This document shows positions 26,044 through 35,900 of a stretch of DNA of 64,000 nucleotides, piece after piece. Where the stretch lies: assembly GCF_024158745.1 (NCBI RefSeq), contig NZ_JAMZAW010000006.1:62001-126000 (forward strand), written 5' to 3'. The DNA comes from Paenibacillus tyrphae (GTDB lineage: Bacteria; Bacillota; Bacilli; Paenibacillales; NBRC-103111). Every line of letters begins with the position of its first letter. Positions within the stretch are counted from its first letter, which is position 1. The position numbers were made by a program, and so were the translations under genes. The notes under the pieces were generated by a model, which did not search any database, was not told where the DNA came from, and saw only the letters and a list, made by a program, of their open reading frames with translations.

Positions 26044-26646
26044 TTATTTTTCCGAAGCGCGCTTATAGGTGCCCAGCAATTGCTCAATATGCTTCATTGC
26101 ATATCCGACATGCTTGTTGTCCTGGGTCAACCGGCTTGCCATAATGGCGCCTTCGATCGAGGAGAAGACGAAGGAAGCTACCGATTCGGTATTCAGGTCG
26201 GCTCTGAATTCCCCGTCGGCTATACCCTGCTGCAAAATGCTTTGCAGAAACGACAGCATCCCGTTATAAGCTGTCAGCGCGTGTTCGCGCATGCTGGGGT
26301 ACGCATGATCGCTTTCTACGGCGGTATTTAAAAAGGGGCATCCGCCCTGGATCGGAGGATGATGAACCGCGTCGCGGTATACGCCGCACATCGCCAATAT
26401 TTTCTCCGTAGCGGTCTCGGAGCCTTGGATCGCCGCCGAGAAATGCTCCCACAGCACCTTCCCCGCATATTCGAACGCGGCAAAGGCAATTTCGTCTTTA
26501 TTGGAGAAGTTGCGATAAATGCCTCCTTTGGTCAAGCCGGTCGCTTCCATAATATCCTGTATCGTTGATCCGGAGTATCCCCTTAGATTAAACAGCTCCG
26601 CGGATTTTTTAATGATGTGGGCCTTCGTTTGTTCGCCTTTACGCAT
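26044..26646 (-). CDS. TetR-family transcriptional regulator
   Basis: A 200-residue regulator. The N-terminal HTH (residues about 8-55) contains IQDIMEATGLTKGGIYRNFSNKDE; the ligand domain follows with a GGCPFLN motif found in the YxaF/LmrA-type branch. It is divergent from the DUF2306 membrane-protein gene; the perfect palindrome ACCGGAC-G-GTCCGGT lies between them and is the likely operator. The inducer is unknown. Confidence 0.88.
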   Translation of the reverse strand: MRKGEQTKAHIIKKSAELFNLRGYSGSTIQDIMEATGLTKGGIYRNFSNKDEIAFAAFEYAGKVLWEHFSAAIQGSETATEKILAMCGVYRDAVHHPPIQGGCPFLNTAVESDHAYPSMREHALTAYNGMLSFLQSILQQGIADGEFRADLNTESVASFVFSSIEGAIMASRLTQDNKHVGYAMKHIEQLLGTYKRASEK

Positions 26647-26765
26647 GGACAGATTCCTTTCTCGCCTTATCGTTGTGCGGAATGTAAGGGCTCTTTTGCT
26701 TGTACATATATTGTAACATTTTATGGGTGAGCTATAGTACTTGGTAATATATAATAAAAAAAGAA

Positions 26766-26780
26766 ACCGGACGGTCCGGT
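26766..26780. promoter_or_regulatory. TetR-type operator upstream of the DUF2306 gene
   Basis: ACCGGAC-G-GTCCGGT is a perfect 15-bp palindrome 27 bases before the DUF2306 start, just after an AT-rich TATAAT (26750-26755). The position downstream of the -10 suits repression by the divergent TetR protein. Confidence 0.65.
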
Positions 26781-26807
26781 CTCTAAAATGGAAAGGGGAT
26801 TGTTCGC

Positions 26808-27494
26808 ATGAGAAGGCTGCAAAGCCGAAGCAAATTGCTGCACCTGCTGATGATCGTCGTTGCCGTCGTCTATATGCTTTACGTGACGTACGTTAATTTC
26901 ATTCATGACCCGCAAGCGGCTGAATTTCTGAACCATAAAACCGGTCTGAAGCGCCCCGTCGTTCTCCCGGTCTGGTTAAATGTGATGTATGTTCATATTG
27001 TTTTTGCCTGCGTGGCCATGATCGCGGGGGCCATTAACTTTTCGACGAAAATATTGAGCAAGCACCGGAAGCTGCACCGGGTAAACGGCTACTTGTACCT
27101 CCTGTCCGTTGCGGTTGTCGTCCTCACTTCGGGCTATATGGCCCCTTACTCGACGGGAGGAAAAATCAACAGCATCGCGTTTAATGTGATGAATCTTATT
27201 TTTATGGGATTGACCGTCGCAGCGCTTGTGCAAATCAAACGAAAGCAGGTCGACAGCCATCGGAAATGGATGGTTCGCAGCTACGCTTTTTGCTTCACGA
27301 ATCTATTTATCCATATGTTCACGTTTGTTCTTCATAACGGGTTCGGCGTCGAATATGCGCTCAGCTATACGCTGGGAGTCTACGGTGCGATGGTGCTGAA
27401 CTTCACGTTGGCCGAGTTCGTCATCCGCTGTATTTATACCAAACCTGCGGCCATCGTGCCGCTAGGAAACAAGAAACATAAGGTCATTGCTTGA
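26808..27494 (+). CDS. DUF2306 membrane protein
   Basis: A 228-residue integral membrane protein with about six helices. HRKLHRVNGYLYLLSVAVVV and DSHRKWMVRSYAFCFTNLFIH carry the conserved histidines of DUF2306 proteins, which resemble cytochrome-b561-like bundles; whether it binds haem is not shown. It is probably repressed by the divergent TetR protein through the 26766-26780 palindrome. GGAAAGGGG precedes the ATG. It is followed by palindromic element copy 3. Confidence 0.85.
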   Translation: MRRLQSRSKLLHLLMIVVAVVYMLYVTYVNFIHDPQAAEFLNHKTGLKRPVVLPVWLNVMYVHIVFACVAMIAGAINFSTKILSKHRKLHRVNGYLYLLSVAVVVLTSGYMAPYSTGGKINSIAFNVMNLIFMGLTVAALVQIKRKQVDSHRKWMVRSYAFCFTNLFIHMFTFVLHNGFGVEYALSYTLGVYGAMVLNFTLAEFVIRCIYTKPAAIVPLGNKKHKVIA

Positions 27495-27536
27495 CGTTTG
27501 GCTATTTTGCCGGAAAGCATCCGACGGACGGTGCTT

Positions 27537-27754
27537 TCAGAGTGTTGAGAAAGAGGTTTTTGACTGAAATAGAGAAACATACAGAGGTGGGGTATCCACT
27601 GGAGAAGCGATAGCGGCCGCCTTTGTCTTCGGGAAATGTCCGCTGATAAGCGGCTTCTAATCAAATTTCCCGATGACAACAGCGGTCGGAAGTGGATACC
27701 CCACCCCCTCGTACACCTCTATTGGCCTATTTGATCACTTTCTCAACACTCTGA
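27537..27754 (+). repeat. Palindromic intergenic element, copy 3
   Basis: The most symmetric copy. TCAGAGTGTTGAG at 27537-27549 is the exact complement of CTCAACACTCTGA at 27742-27754. Inside are GGTGGGGTATCCACT and AGTGGATACCCCACC, GCGGCCGC/AGCGGTCG arms and the tip CCGCTGATAAGCGG. The right end overlaps the last codons of the MalT-like gene. A short hairpin (AGCATC/GGTGCT) lies just to the left at 27517-27536. Confidence 0.88.
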
Positions 27755-30349
27755 ATCCTGCCGATCGAAAAGCCCCAACTCCTGCGCCCGCAGCAGCGCT
27801 TGGGTGCGGGAGGAGACGCCCAGCTTGCCGTATAAGCGGGACAGGTAAACCTTCACCGTGCCTTCGCTTAATGCATGATCCTGAGCAATTTGCTTGTTCG
27901 AGGCTCCTTGCCGAATGCCGTTCAGCATTCTCCATTCGCTTGGCGTCAGCGCCTCCACGAGCCCGGCGGAAGAGGGAACGGCAGGCGGATCGTCCGGCTG
28001 CGGAAACCATCCGAACAGCTTGTCCGCATAGGCGGTCAAGCGCGTTTCCGGCTCCGATGCGCTTTGCTGTGTGACGTACTGCTGAAGCAGACGCGCCATC
28101 GCCGGGCCTTCGTCCACAAAGCTGCGGATGTACGTATAGGGCTCGGCGGCGCTGAGCGCTTCGTGCAGAAAGTCGAGTGCTTGACCCGACTGCCCGCGCC
28201 GCTGCTCCATCAGCGCCTGCTGGATCGGAATCTCGATCATACTGATCCAGCAGCCTTCCCTGCGGCCTTGCGGCTTTAGCTGCTCCAGCAGACGAAGAGC
28301 TTCGTCTTCCTTGCCCAGGGCTCCCAGCAGGCGGGTGGCGCTCAAAACCTCCATTTCCCGATTGTACGTCGGCTTGCGGTCTAGCGGCAGCTGCAGCAGG
28401 GCGATCTGCCCGGCGGCCTCATCGATCCGGCCCTGCAATAAATGAATTCGCGCTCGGAACGCCCGGAGCGGGCGAACCCAATAGTATTCGGTATAGCGGG
28501 ACGCGAAGTCGATCGCTTCATCCATCGTTTCCCCGGCGAGCGACAGACGGCCCTCGGCGATATCGATGCGGGCCTGCGTAATGCGGTTCGGCACGAACAA
28601 GCCGGGAATCCGTTTGGCCCGGGACACTTTCTCCACCTGCTCCGACAATTGACGGCTTTCTTCCAGGCAGTTCCACTCATACATGGACTCGGCCAACGTC
28701 TGCACAACATATTGATTGATCAGCGAGTCTTTCCAGCCGCGGGCTTCGAGCATTTGCACGAACCGTCTGCCGATCTTCCCTGCTTCGTCGGACAGCGCGC
28801 CCTTCAAACCGAAGGCGGTGCGGCGGACCAGAGGCTCCGATTCGTTGAAATTGAAATTGTAGAAGACCGGGTCTTCCGGCAGCAGCTCGTTCATCCGCTC
28901 GGCAAACGCATACCATTGCTCATACCGGCCGCTAGAAAACATCAGATTCGCTTTGACGAAAAACAATCCGCTGTGCACGCTGTCCCGGATTTCGGGAGCA
29001 TATTCGCCGTTGGCGAGCCGAATCTCAACGGTTCGCATCTCGTCCTCGGCGCGTTCGAATTGTCCGGTCACGATCAGCAGAAAAGCATACAGCAAATGCA
29101 ATTGAGGCGGCCAAGCCGTACGGGCAGGGAAGCAGGCGAACCAGCTCAGCAGGGTGGCGAACTCTCCCCGCAGCAGCACCGTCAAGATGTGCTTGTCGAG
29201 GAGGCCCGAGGCGAGCGCGTAATCTTCGGCGGCAATCGCATGGTCGATTGCGTCGTCGAACAGCCCCCGCTCGGCAAAGCCAAGGCTTGCCATCCGGTTT
29301 AACCGGGTCCATTGCTGCGGCTGCTCGTGCCTCAGACGAGTGCGCAGAAATTCCGAGAAGACATGGTGATACCGGAACCATGTATGACGGTCGTCCAGCG
29401 CAACGATGAACAGATTGCGGCTGCGAAGCCGTTCCAGAAGAAGCCGGCTGTCGCCGCGAAGCGTCACCGTGTCGCAGATGGAAGCGTCCATACGCTGCAG
29501 AACGGACGTTTGCAGCACGAATTCATACAGCTCTGCCGGCAGCCGGGAGAGCACCTCGTGAAACAAATAATCGGCGATGTTAAGATCGGTGCCGGAGAAG
29601 GCATGCACCAGCCGCTCGTAATCCGGGCGTTCCTGAAGCGAGAGGGAGACGAGCTGCAGGCCGGCGGCCCAGCCCTCCGTCACCCCGAGCACTTTGGCGA
29701 TGTGGTCGGCAGACAAAGGAAGGTTTACGACTTCCCGGTAAAAAATCTCCGCCTCCTCGCTGGTGAACAACATATGGGGCGCCGGAATATCTGTCCGTTC
29801 ATCCCTGACCAGCCACTTGGCCGTCGAAAACGGAAGCTCCGTCCGGCTCGCGATCAGCAAATGCATGTTATCCGGTAAAATATCGATCATATAGCTGACG
29901 CTTTCATGAATGCTTTTGTCGTACAGGCAGTGGTAGTCGTCCAGAATCAAGGCCGCAGGCCGATCCAGCGAATGCAGCTCGTTCATCATGACATCGATCA
30001 TGGTATCGACGGAGCCCTGCGGAAGGGTGTGCAGCACAGGCGCCATCAGCTCGGCGAATCCGGGGATAATGGCGGCGTCCACAGCGTGAACGACATAACG
30101 CCAGAAGCGGGCCAGATCGTTATCCCTCTCGTCCAGCGATACCCAAGCGGCCGCTTGTTCGTTATGACGAACCCATTGGCACAGAAGGGTCGTCTTACCG
30201 AACCCCGGAGGGGCGCAGACGGTGGTGAGTCTTCCCTTCATGCCTTTGGAAATTTTGTGCAGAAGACGATCCCGCGCTACGAGCGTTTCGCGGGTTACGG
30301 GCGGTGAAATTTTGCTTTTTAGCACGACGGGCTCTGAGTAGCGAATCAT
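27743..30349 (-). CDS. MalT-like ATP-dependent LuxR-family regulator
   Basis: An 868-residue signal-transduction ATPase. It has an N-terminal STAND-type NTPase with Walker A APPGFGKTT at about residue 46 and ILDDYH at about 125, then a winged-helix and TPR-like helical sensor region (about 350-780). The C-terminal LuxR HTH (about 800-860) contains LTPSEWRMLNGIRQGASNKQ and EGTVKVYLSRLYGKLG. By family, ligand and ATP binding drive oligomerisation and promoter activation. No obvious target is adjacent. The last residues Ser-Glu-Cys and the stop are encoded by the terminal repeat of element copy 3, so the native C-terminus may have been altered. Confidence 0.9.
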   Translation of the reverse strand: MIRYSEPVVLKSKISPPVTRETLVARDRLLHKISKGMKGRLTTVCAPPGFGKTTLLCQWVRHNEQAAAWVSLDERDNDLARFWRYVVHAVDAAIIPGFAELMAPVLHTLPQGSVDTMIDVMMNELHSLDRPAALILDDYHCLYDKSIHESVSYMIDILPDNMHLLIASRTELPFSTAKWLVRDERTDIPAPHMLFTSEEAEIFYREVVNLPLSADHIAKVLGVTEGWAAGLQLVSLSLQERPDYERLVHAFSGTDLNIADYLFHEVLSRLPAELYEFVLQTSVLQRMDASICDTVTLRGDSRLLLERLRSRNLFIVALDDRHTWFRYHHVFSEFLRTRLRHEQPQQWTRLNRMASLGFAERGLFDDAIDHAIAAEDYALASGLLDKHILTVLLRGEFATLLSWFACFPARTAWPPQLHLLYAFLLIVTGQFERAEDEMRTVEIRLANGEYAPEIRDSVHSGLFFVKANLMFSSGRYEQWYAFAERMNELLPEDPVFYNFNFNESEPLVRRTAFGLKGALSDEAGKIGRRFVQMLEARGWKDSLINQYVVQTLAESMYEWNCLEESRQLSEQVEKVSRAKRIPGLFVPNRITQARIDIAEGRLSLAGETMDEAIDFASRYTEYYWVRPLRAFRARIHLLQGRIDEAAGQIALLQLPLDRKPTYNREMEVLSATRLLGALGKEDEALRLLEQLKPQGRREGCWISMIEIPIQQALMEQRRGQSGQALDFLHEALSAAEPYTYIRSFVDEGPAMARLLQQYVTQQSASEPETRLTAYADKLFGWFPQPDDPPAVPSSAGLVEALTPSEWRMLNGIRQGASNKQIAQDHALSEGTVKVYLSRLYGKLGVSSRTQALLRAQELGLFDRQDSEC

Positions 30350-30427
30350 AATTCCTCCGCAGAACGGTTAAGTTGGTCTCTTATCCCATTATACTTGATT
30401 CGCCATGCTTAGTTCTATCTCCCTACC

Positions 30428-32689
30428 TTACGAAGTTCGCGCCATCGTTTGCGTTCTCCGGTATTCGCCGGGCGATTGTCCGGTGCGGTTTTTGAACATC
30501 CGGTTAAACGAGGAAATATTGCGGTAGCCGACTTGCTCGGCGATTTCCTGAATGTTCATGCCGGTTTCGAGCAGCAGCTCCTGCGCCTTCCGGACGCGGA
30601 TGTCATGCAGATGGTCGGTAAAATTGACCCCGGTTTTCTCCTTAATATAGGTGGAGACGTAGGCCGGCGTCAGGTTCAGCGACCCCGCCAGCGCCTCCAG
30701 CGAGAGGTCCTCCGCATAATGCCCTTGAAGCACGCCGAGCACATGCTCGACGATCGGATCGGAAGCTTCCTTTTTCTCCTTGATGAATACGGTAACGGCG
30801 TTCAGGAACGATTGCAGCGTATCACGGTATTCCTTCAGCGTACAGCATTCTCCGAGCTGCTGGATCATCGGCTTCAGCCGCCAGGAGGTGCTTGCCTCCA
30901 CTTTGTAATGTTCCACGATTTTTTGCGCCTGCGCCGAGACGGAGGAAGCGAACAACCGGAACCGCCGGACGCTCGCTTCGTCCCGGTCCAGCTCGTCCAG
31001 CCATTGTCCGACGAGCCGGACGGCTTCGGCTGCGTTGGCCGCTTGCAGCGCGGCATTCAGCTCCTGCTCCTGCGTCAGCGTCAGCGCATAGACAGACGGA
31101 TCGGTGCGGCATTCCAGCACGATCTGCATCTCCTCAAGCAGTCTCGCTTGCCGGGCCATCTCCTGCACCTGCTTGTAGGCGTGCCCGAGCTGGGCGGAAT
31201 GGCCGAACCACGAGCTAACGGCCGCCGTGACAAGACAATGGCGCCGGTCGCGGTCGAGCATCGGCTTCAGCTCCTCCAGCATCGCCACCAAGCGGTCACG
31301 TTCGTTGCCCGGCACGACCGACAGGAATTGGTGCGCCTCCATCCGGAACGTGTAGGAGCCGGGGAAACGCTCGTCCGTCACCAGCTTGAGGTGCTCTCCG
31401 ATCGATTGGGCCGCGAGCTCCCGGTTGACCGGCATATCGACGAACGCGGCGGAGCGGAAGCGAAGCTCGTAGAGTACGATAGTAAACGTCTCCGCATGAT
31501 GCGGAATGCTGTGCCAGTCGCTCAACTCGTGATTGATATTTTTCAATTTGGCGATATAGTCATAGCCGTTCAACACGGATTGCTGCTGCCGCAGCTCGCC
31601 GAGGATCTCGTCTTTCTCCTTGAGCAACGTCTGAATTTTATGGCCGATCAGGTCGAATTCGTGGATCTGGCTATCCAGCGCCGTTTCACCGGGGTTCGAG
31701 ATGGACGAAAGCAGCTCCCGGACCGGCTTATGGATTCGTTTGCTGAACAGGACCGACAGCACGAGACTGACGATGACCGCCGCTGCCATCACAAGCAGCA
31801 TAAGCTTGTTCAGCCGGTTCGCCTCTTCCGCGAAGCTTAGGCCCGGAACGGTCAGGATGTACTGCAAGCCGTCCGCATCTTGTTGGCTGAAGTAGTAGTT
31901 CCCGTCCAGCACTGTGTAATCCGGCCCGCCGCCGGCTGCCGGCAGCGCGGACAGCAGCCCGTCCGGCAGCTCCGATCCGCCGGCAGCCGTCCGGTACAGG
32001 ACGCGCCCGTCCGGCTCCAGTATGGTCAGATTGAGAGGGGACCTCTCCCCGGCAATCGCTTGCTTCAGCCGTTCGGCGTCGATCATCGCGACGACCAGAT
32101 AGCTTGCCGTCGGCGGCTTGATGGAATACGGAATGAGCGTTTTTTCCTCCGGATGCTCCGCCGGGTTAAAGAACGAAGCCGCCGGATGAATGACATAGTT
32201 CGGCTCGCGTTCGAACTGCGCTTTCCAATATGTAGAAGAATACGTATTGCTCGTGAAGATGTCGGAGAACAGCCGTTCCTCTTCGGTGGCGCCCTTCTTG
32301 TCCACCAGCAGCGGAACCGGCTTGAACAGCAGCATCATATTGTCCAAATACAGTTCCGGCTCCCGTACGATCACTTGGATATCATCCACAATCGCGCCAG
32401 TTTTGAACGAATCCTTCTGCGTCATCGAGATGATGAGGCGGTTCAGCCGGGTCACGTCCTTGTCCGTGTACTGCTTGTACAGGGCGTTCTTCACCCGCTC
32501 GAACTGGGAGTGATACCGGTCCGCCGCATGGCGCAGCGTCAAACGGTTCTGCTCGATCCGTTCGCCGTGAAGGCGGTTTTTGACTAGCGAGAAAATGGCG
32601 ACATCGACCAGTGCGAAGATGACGATCAGGATGATAAAGCTCTTTAGTATTTTGCGGAATAAAGATTGGCGAACAAGCAAAGCAATCAT
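30428..32689 (-). CDS. Membrane-anchored AraC-family regulator
   Basis: A 753-residue protein with a membrane helix near the N-terminus (about residues 12-32), an extracytoplasmic sensor domain to about 290 and a second helix (LMLLVMAAAVIVSLVLSVLF). A cytosolic linker resembling degenerate HAMP/GGDEF-like sequence follows, with the AraC HTH at about 650-750 (LSLEALAGSLNLTPAYVSTY; MNIQEIAEQVGYRNISSFNRMF). This is the one-component YtdP/YesS-type layout, usually next to sugar-uptake genes. Here its divergent neighbour is the large SLH phosphoesterase, which may be a target; that is inference. Confidence 0.88.
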   Translation of the reverse strand: MIALLVRQSLFRKILKSFIILIVIFALVDVAIFSLVKNRLHGERIEQNRLTLRHAADRYHSQFERVKNALYKQYTDKDVTRLNRLIISMTQKDSFKTGAIVDDIQVIVREPELYLDNMMLLFKPVPLLVDKKGATEEERLFSDIFTSNTYSSTYWKAQFEREPNYVIHPAASFFNPAEHPEEKTLIPYSIKPPTASYLVVAMIDAERLKQAIAGERSPLNLTILEPDGRVLYRTAAGGSELPDGLLSALPAAGGGPDYTVLDGNYYFSQQDADGLQYILTVPGLSFAEEANRLNKLMLLVMAAAVIVSLVLSVLFSKRIHKPVRELLSSISNPGETALDSQIHEFDLIGHKIQTLLKEKDEILGELRQQQSVLNGYDYIAKLKNINHELSDWHSIPHHAETFTIVLYELRFRSAAFVDMPVNRELAAQSIGEHLKLVTDERFPGSYTFRMEAHQFLSVVPGNERDRLVAMLEELKPMLDRDRRHCLVTAAVSSWFGHSAQLGHAYKQVQEMARQARLLEEMQIVLECRTDPSVYALTLTQEQELNAALQAANAAEAVRLVGQWLDELDRDEASVRRFRLFASSVSAQAQKIVEHYKVEASTSWRLKPMIQQLGECCTLKEYRDTLQSFLNAVTVFIKEKKEASDPIVEHVLGVLQGHYAEDLSLEALAGSLNLTPAYVSTYIKEKTGVNFTDHLHDIRVRKAQELLLETGMNIQEIAEQVGYRNISSFNRMFKNRTGQSPGEYRRTQTMARTS

Positions 32690-32938
32690 GCGAACAGGCT
32701 CCTTTATCGTCTGGATGCTTCCTTATATTGTAGCGCAATACCGGCTCCCAAAGGTATGGGCACTTTTTTCGATCCTATGCATTTTTAACGATTTGGCGCT
32801 TCACAAAAGCTTAACGGGCGGATGCCAAGCGGTGCAAAGGATCGAAGAAGATGTGTATAGGCAGCTCGGCCGCTCCCGGGTATAGTTCGATTTGGAAGAT
32901 CGAATCACCTACAAGACCAGACGGGAGTGTGCAAAAGC

Positions 32939-35900
32939 GTGTTTAACAGGAAGTGGAAATCATGGGTTTCGGCGCTGACGGTGGGCGGTCTGCTGCTTGG
33001 ACTGCTGCCTCCGGGCGGATGGGGAACGCCGGCAGCGGAGGCAGCTGATACGCCGGATTATGGAAAAGTACCGAAGCTGCTTATTACGGAGCTTGTCCCC
33101 GACAGCTCGAATGTGGCTGGAAAAGCCGTCGATGCGTACGAGTTCATCGAGGTATACAACAATTCGAAGCAAATGGTGAATTTCAAGGACTATACGCTAG
33201 CCTACCTGGCCGGATCGAGCGAGACGGTATGGTCGGCAGTCTATAACAACGATATGACGATTTCGCCTCAGCAGACGATTGTGCTGTGGGTCATGAACGC
33301 CGACAATACGAACGAGCCGACGGCGGCCTTCAATGCGAATTACGGCACGTCGCTACAGGAAAACGTCAATTTGTTCCGCGTGAACGGCGGCGGAGGCATG
33401 TCGAACAGCGCGCCCCGAAGCCTGCTGGTGAAGGATAAGAGCGGCAGCGTCATTTCTTCCGCATCGTATCAGAACGACGCCCAGACGGTTCAGGACATGG
33501 GCATCGTGTATCAGTATCCGACGGACGGCAGCGTCAACATGACGATGAGCAGCGCCGGAACGACGGCGGCGTCGCCGGGCCGGGTCGAGGCCTTTCAGGT
33601 ACCGGTGCTGACGCCGGACGACGTGCCGTCGGGCTCCAAGCTGCAAATTAGCCATACGCCTCCTGCGGAAGCGTCGAATGCGGACGATTTGCCGATTTCG
33701 GCCGTCTTTACAGGGAATCAGCAGACGGTAACCGCTGCGGTCTATTACAAAACCGGGTCGCAGTCGGCGTTCTCGTCGCTGCCGATGGCTCCGGCTCCGG
33801 GCGGCGGCTATACGGCGAAAATTCCGCGGGAATCGCTGGCCGAATCCGTGCTGGAGTATTTCATTCAAGCGAAGGACGGGAGCCGGACGGTTACTTCGGA
33901 GACATATACGGTAACGGTGAAGCTGCCCGACTTCGATTATTCGAAGCTGCCGCCGATCCTCGTGACCGAATTGCTGCCGAACAGCACGAATGTCGGAGGA
34001 GCGGACGGCTACGAATTTATCGAGATTTACAACAATACGGACCAGCCGATTAACTTCAAGGACTACAAGCTGTTCTACCGGTATACCGACTCGGGGCCGG
34101 AGGACGACGTCATTTGGCCAACGGACCGGGAAGACTTGATTCTTCCGCCGAAGAAGCCGTTCGTGTTCTGGGTCATCAACAGCCAAAATACGGCCAAAAC
34201 CGTAGCGGATTTTAACGCGGCCTACCAGACGAATCTGGTGGAAAATACGGACATCGTCAAAGTATACAGCGACGGGATGGCCAATGGCTCCAAGCGGGGC
34301 GTTTCCATCGGAACCAATACGCACGTCGACGTATCCGTTGCGTATTATGACGGCTCGCTGCCGAACGAAACGAAAGAAAATTACGGCATTGTCTACAAGT
34401 ATCCGATGGACGGTACGGGCACGATGATCAAGGCGAGCGCCGGATTGAAGCCGGCCAGTCCGGGAAGCCTGGAGCCGGGACAAGTGCCGGCTCAATCGCT
34501 GATCTTCACCCCGGATACGTCGGCTCCGACGGTGGCGAACCTGACCCAGGCGTCGCAAGTGGAGCAGTGGAGCAACCTGGAGCTGGTCGCCGATGCCAAG
34601 GATGACCGTCAGGTGCTGACGACGGCGCTGTATTTCCGCTCCGATAACCAGGCGGAGTATACGAAACGGTACCTGTACCAGAACTACAACGATAAAAAGT
34701 ATCATTATACGGTGTATTCGCCCGACCTGATCGGTAAAACGTACATCGAGTATTATTTCAAGGTGTCCGACGGGACGAACGAGACGACGTCTCCCGTATA
34801 CCGTGCGAACGTGACCGGGGGAATGAATAAAGACGGCCTCCGGCTGAACCTGAAGGACGGGGAGTTCGTATCCGGCCAGCGTATCGTCAAGGCGGCTGCA
34901 GGGCAGTCCGGCCCGGATGCGGTGAAGCTGGCCATCGACGGTCAGGACCTGTCTTCCCAGACGTATGCTGCCATGGAGAGCGATGCCTATTTTGCTTTCG
35001 AGGCGGCCTCGGTCGATTATTATTTCAAAAATGCCGTAACCATCGGCAAAGAAATTATCTATACGTTCCAAGATCCGATCCCGACGTATCAGACCCTTTC
35101 GGTGCCGATCGGCGCAGACCGACTGCGGGTAGGCAGCAACGTATTTTCGATCCGGGCGGGCTCGAAGTCGTCTCCGTTCGACGATCGTCCGGAGGAGAAC
35201 AAGGACGATTTCAACGTGAAAAACGTGCGGCTGGTTCTCGCCGACGGAACGGCCCTGTACGATTCCAAGTATGCCAATAAGGAAAAAGAGATTAAGATGG
35301 GTGACAGCGACGGCCGTTTCGAGGCGCTCGATTTCCAATTCAATCTGGATGCCAATCAATTGAAGGCCAAAGCGTACGCTTGGGATACGAAGCAGCTGAG
35401 CGACGGCGTCCACCAAGTGACGGCCACCAGTGCGGTGTACGGTACGGTGACGGCGAACGTGACGGTTGACAACACCGCTCCGGTCATCGAGCCTTCGGTC
35501 GAAAGCGGAAAGGTGTACCGGGGAGCGTTTACACTTGATGCGAAGGTAACGGATGCGATGACGGGCCTGAAAGCCGTCGAGGCGGTTTTGAACGGAAAAC
35601 CGGTAACGCTGCCGTATGCGACGACCTCTTCCCAGCTTGGCAAGGGGACGCATACGCTCGTGATCCGGGCAGCGGACAACGTGGGCAACAAGGCGGAGAG
35701 CACGGTCAGCTTCGAGGTACCGGAGGAAGATCCGCATAAGCCGACGGTTGTGGCGCCTGTCGACGGGCAGACTGGTGTCGATCCGAACGCCGTGCTGAAG
35801 GTGAAGGTCGAGGACCCGAACAACGACGCGATGAACGTGGCGTTCTATCGCGGGTTCCACTATGGCGGCAGCCATCGGACCGGTTTGACCGCCAAGCGGG

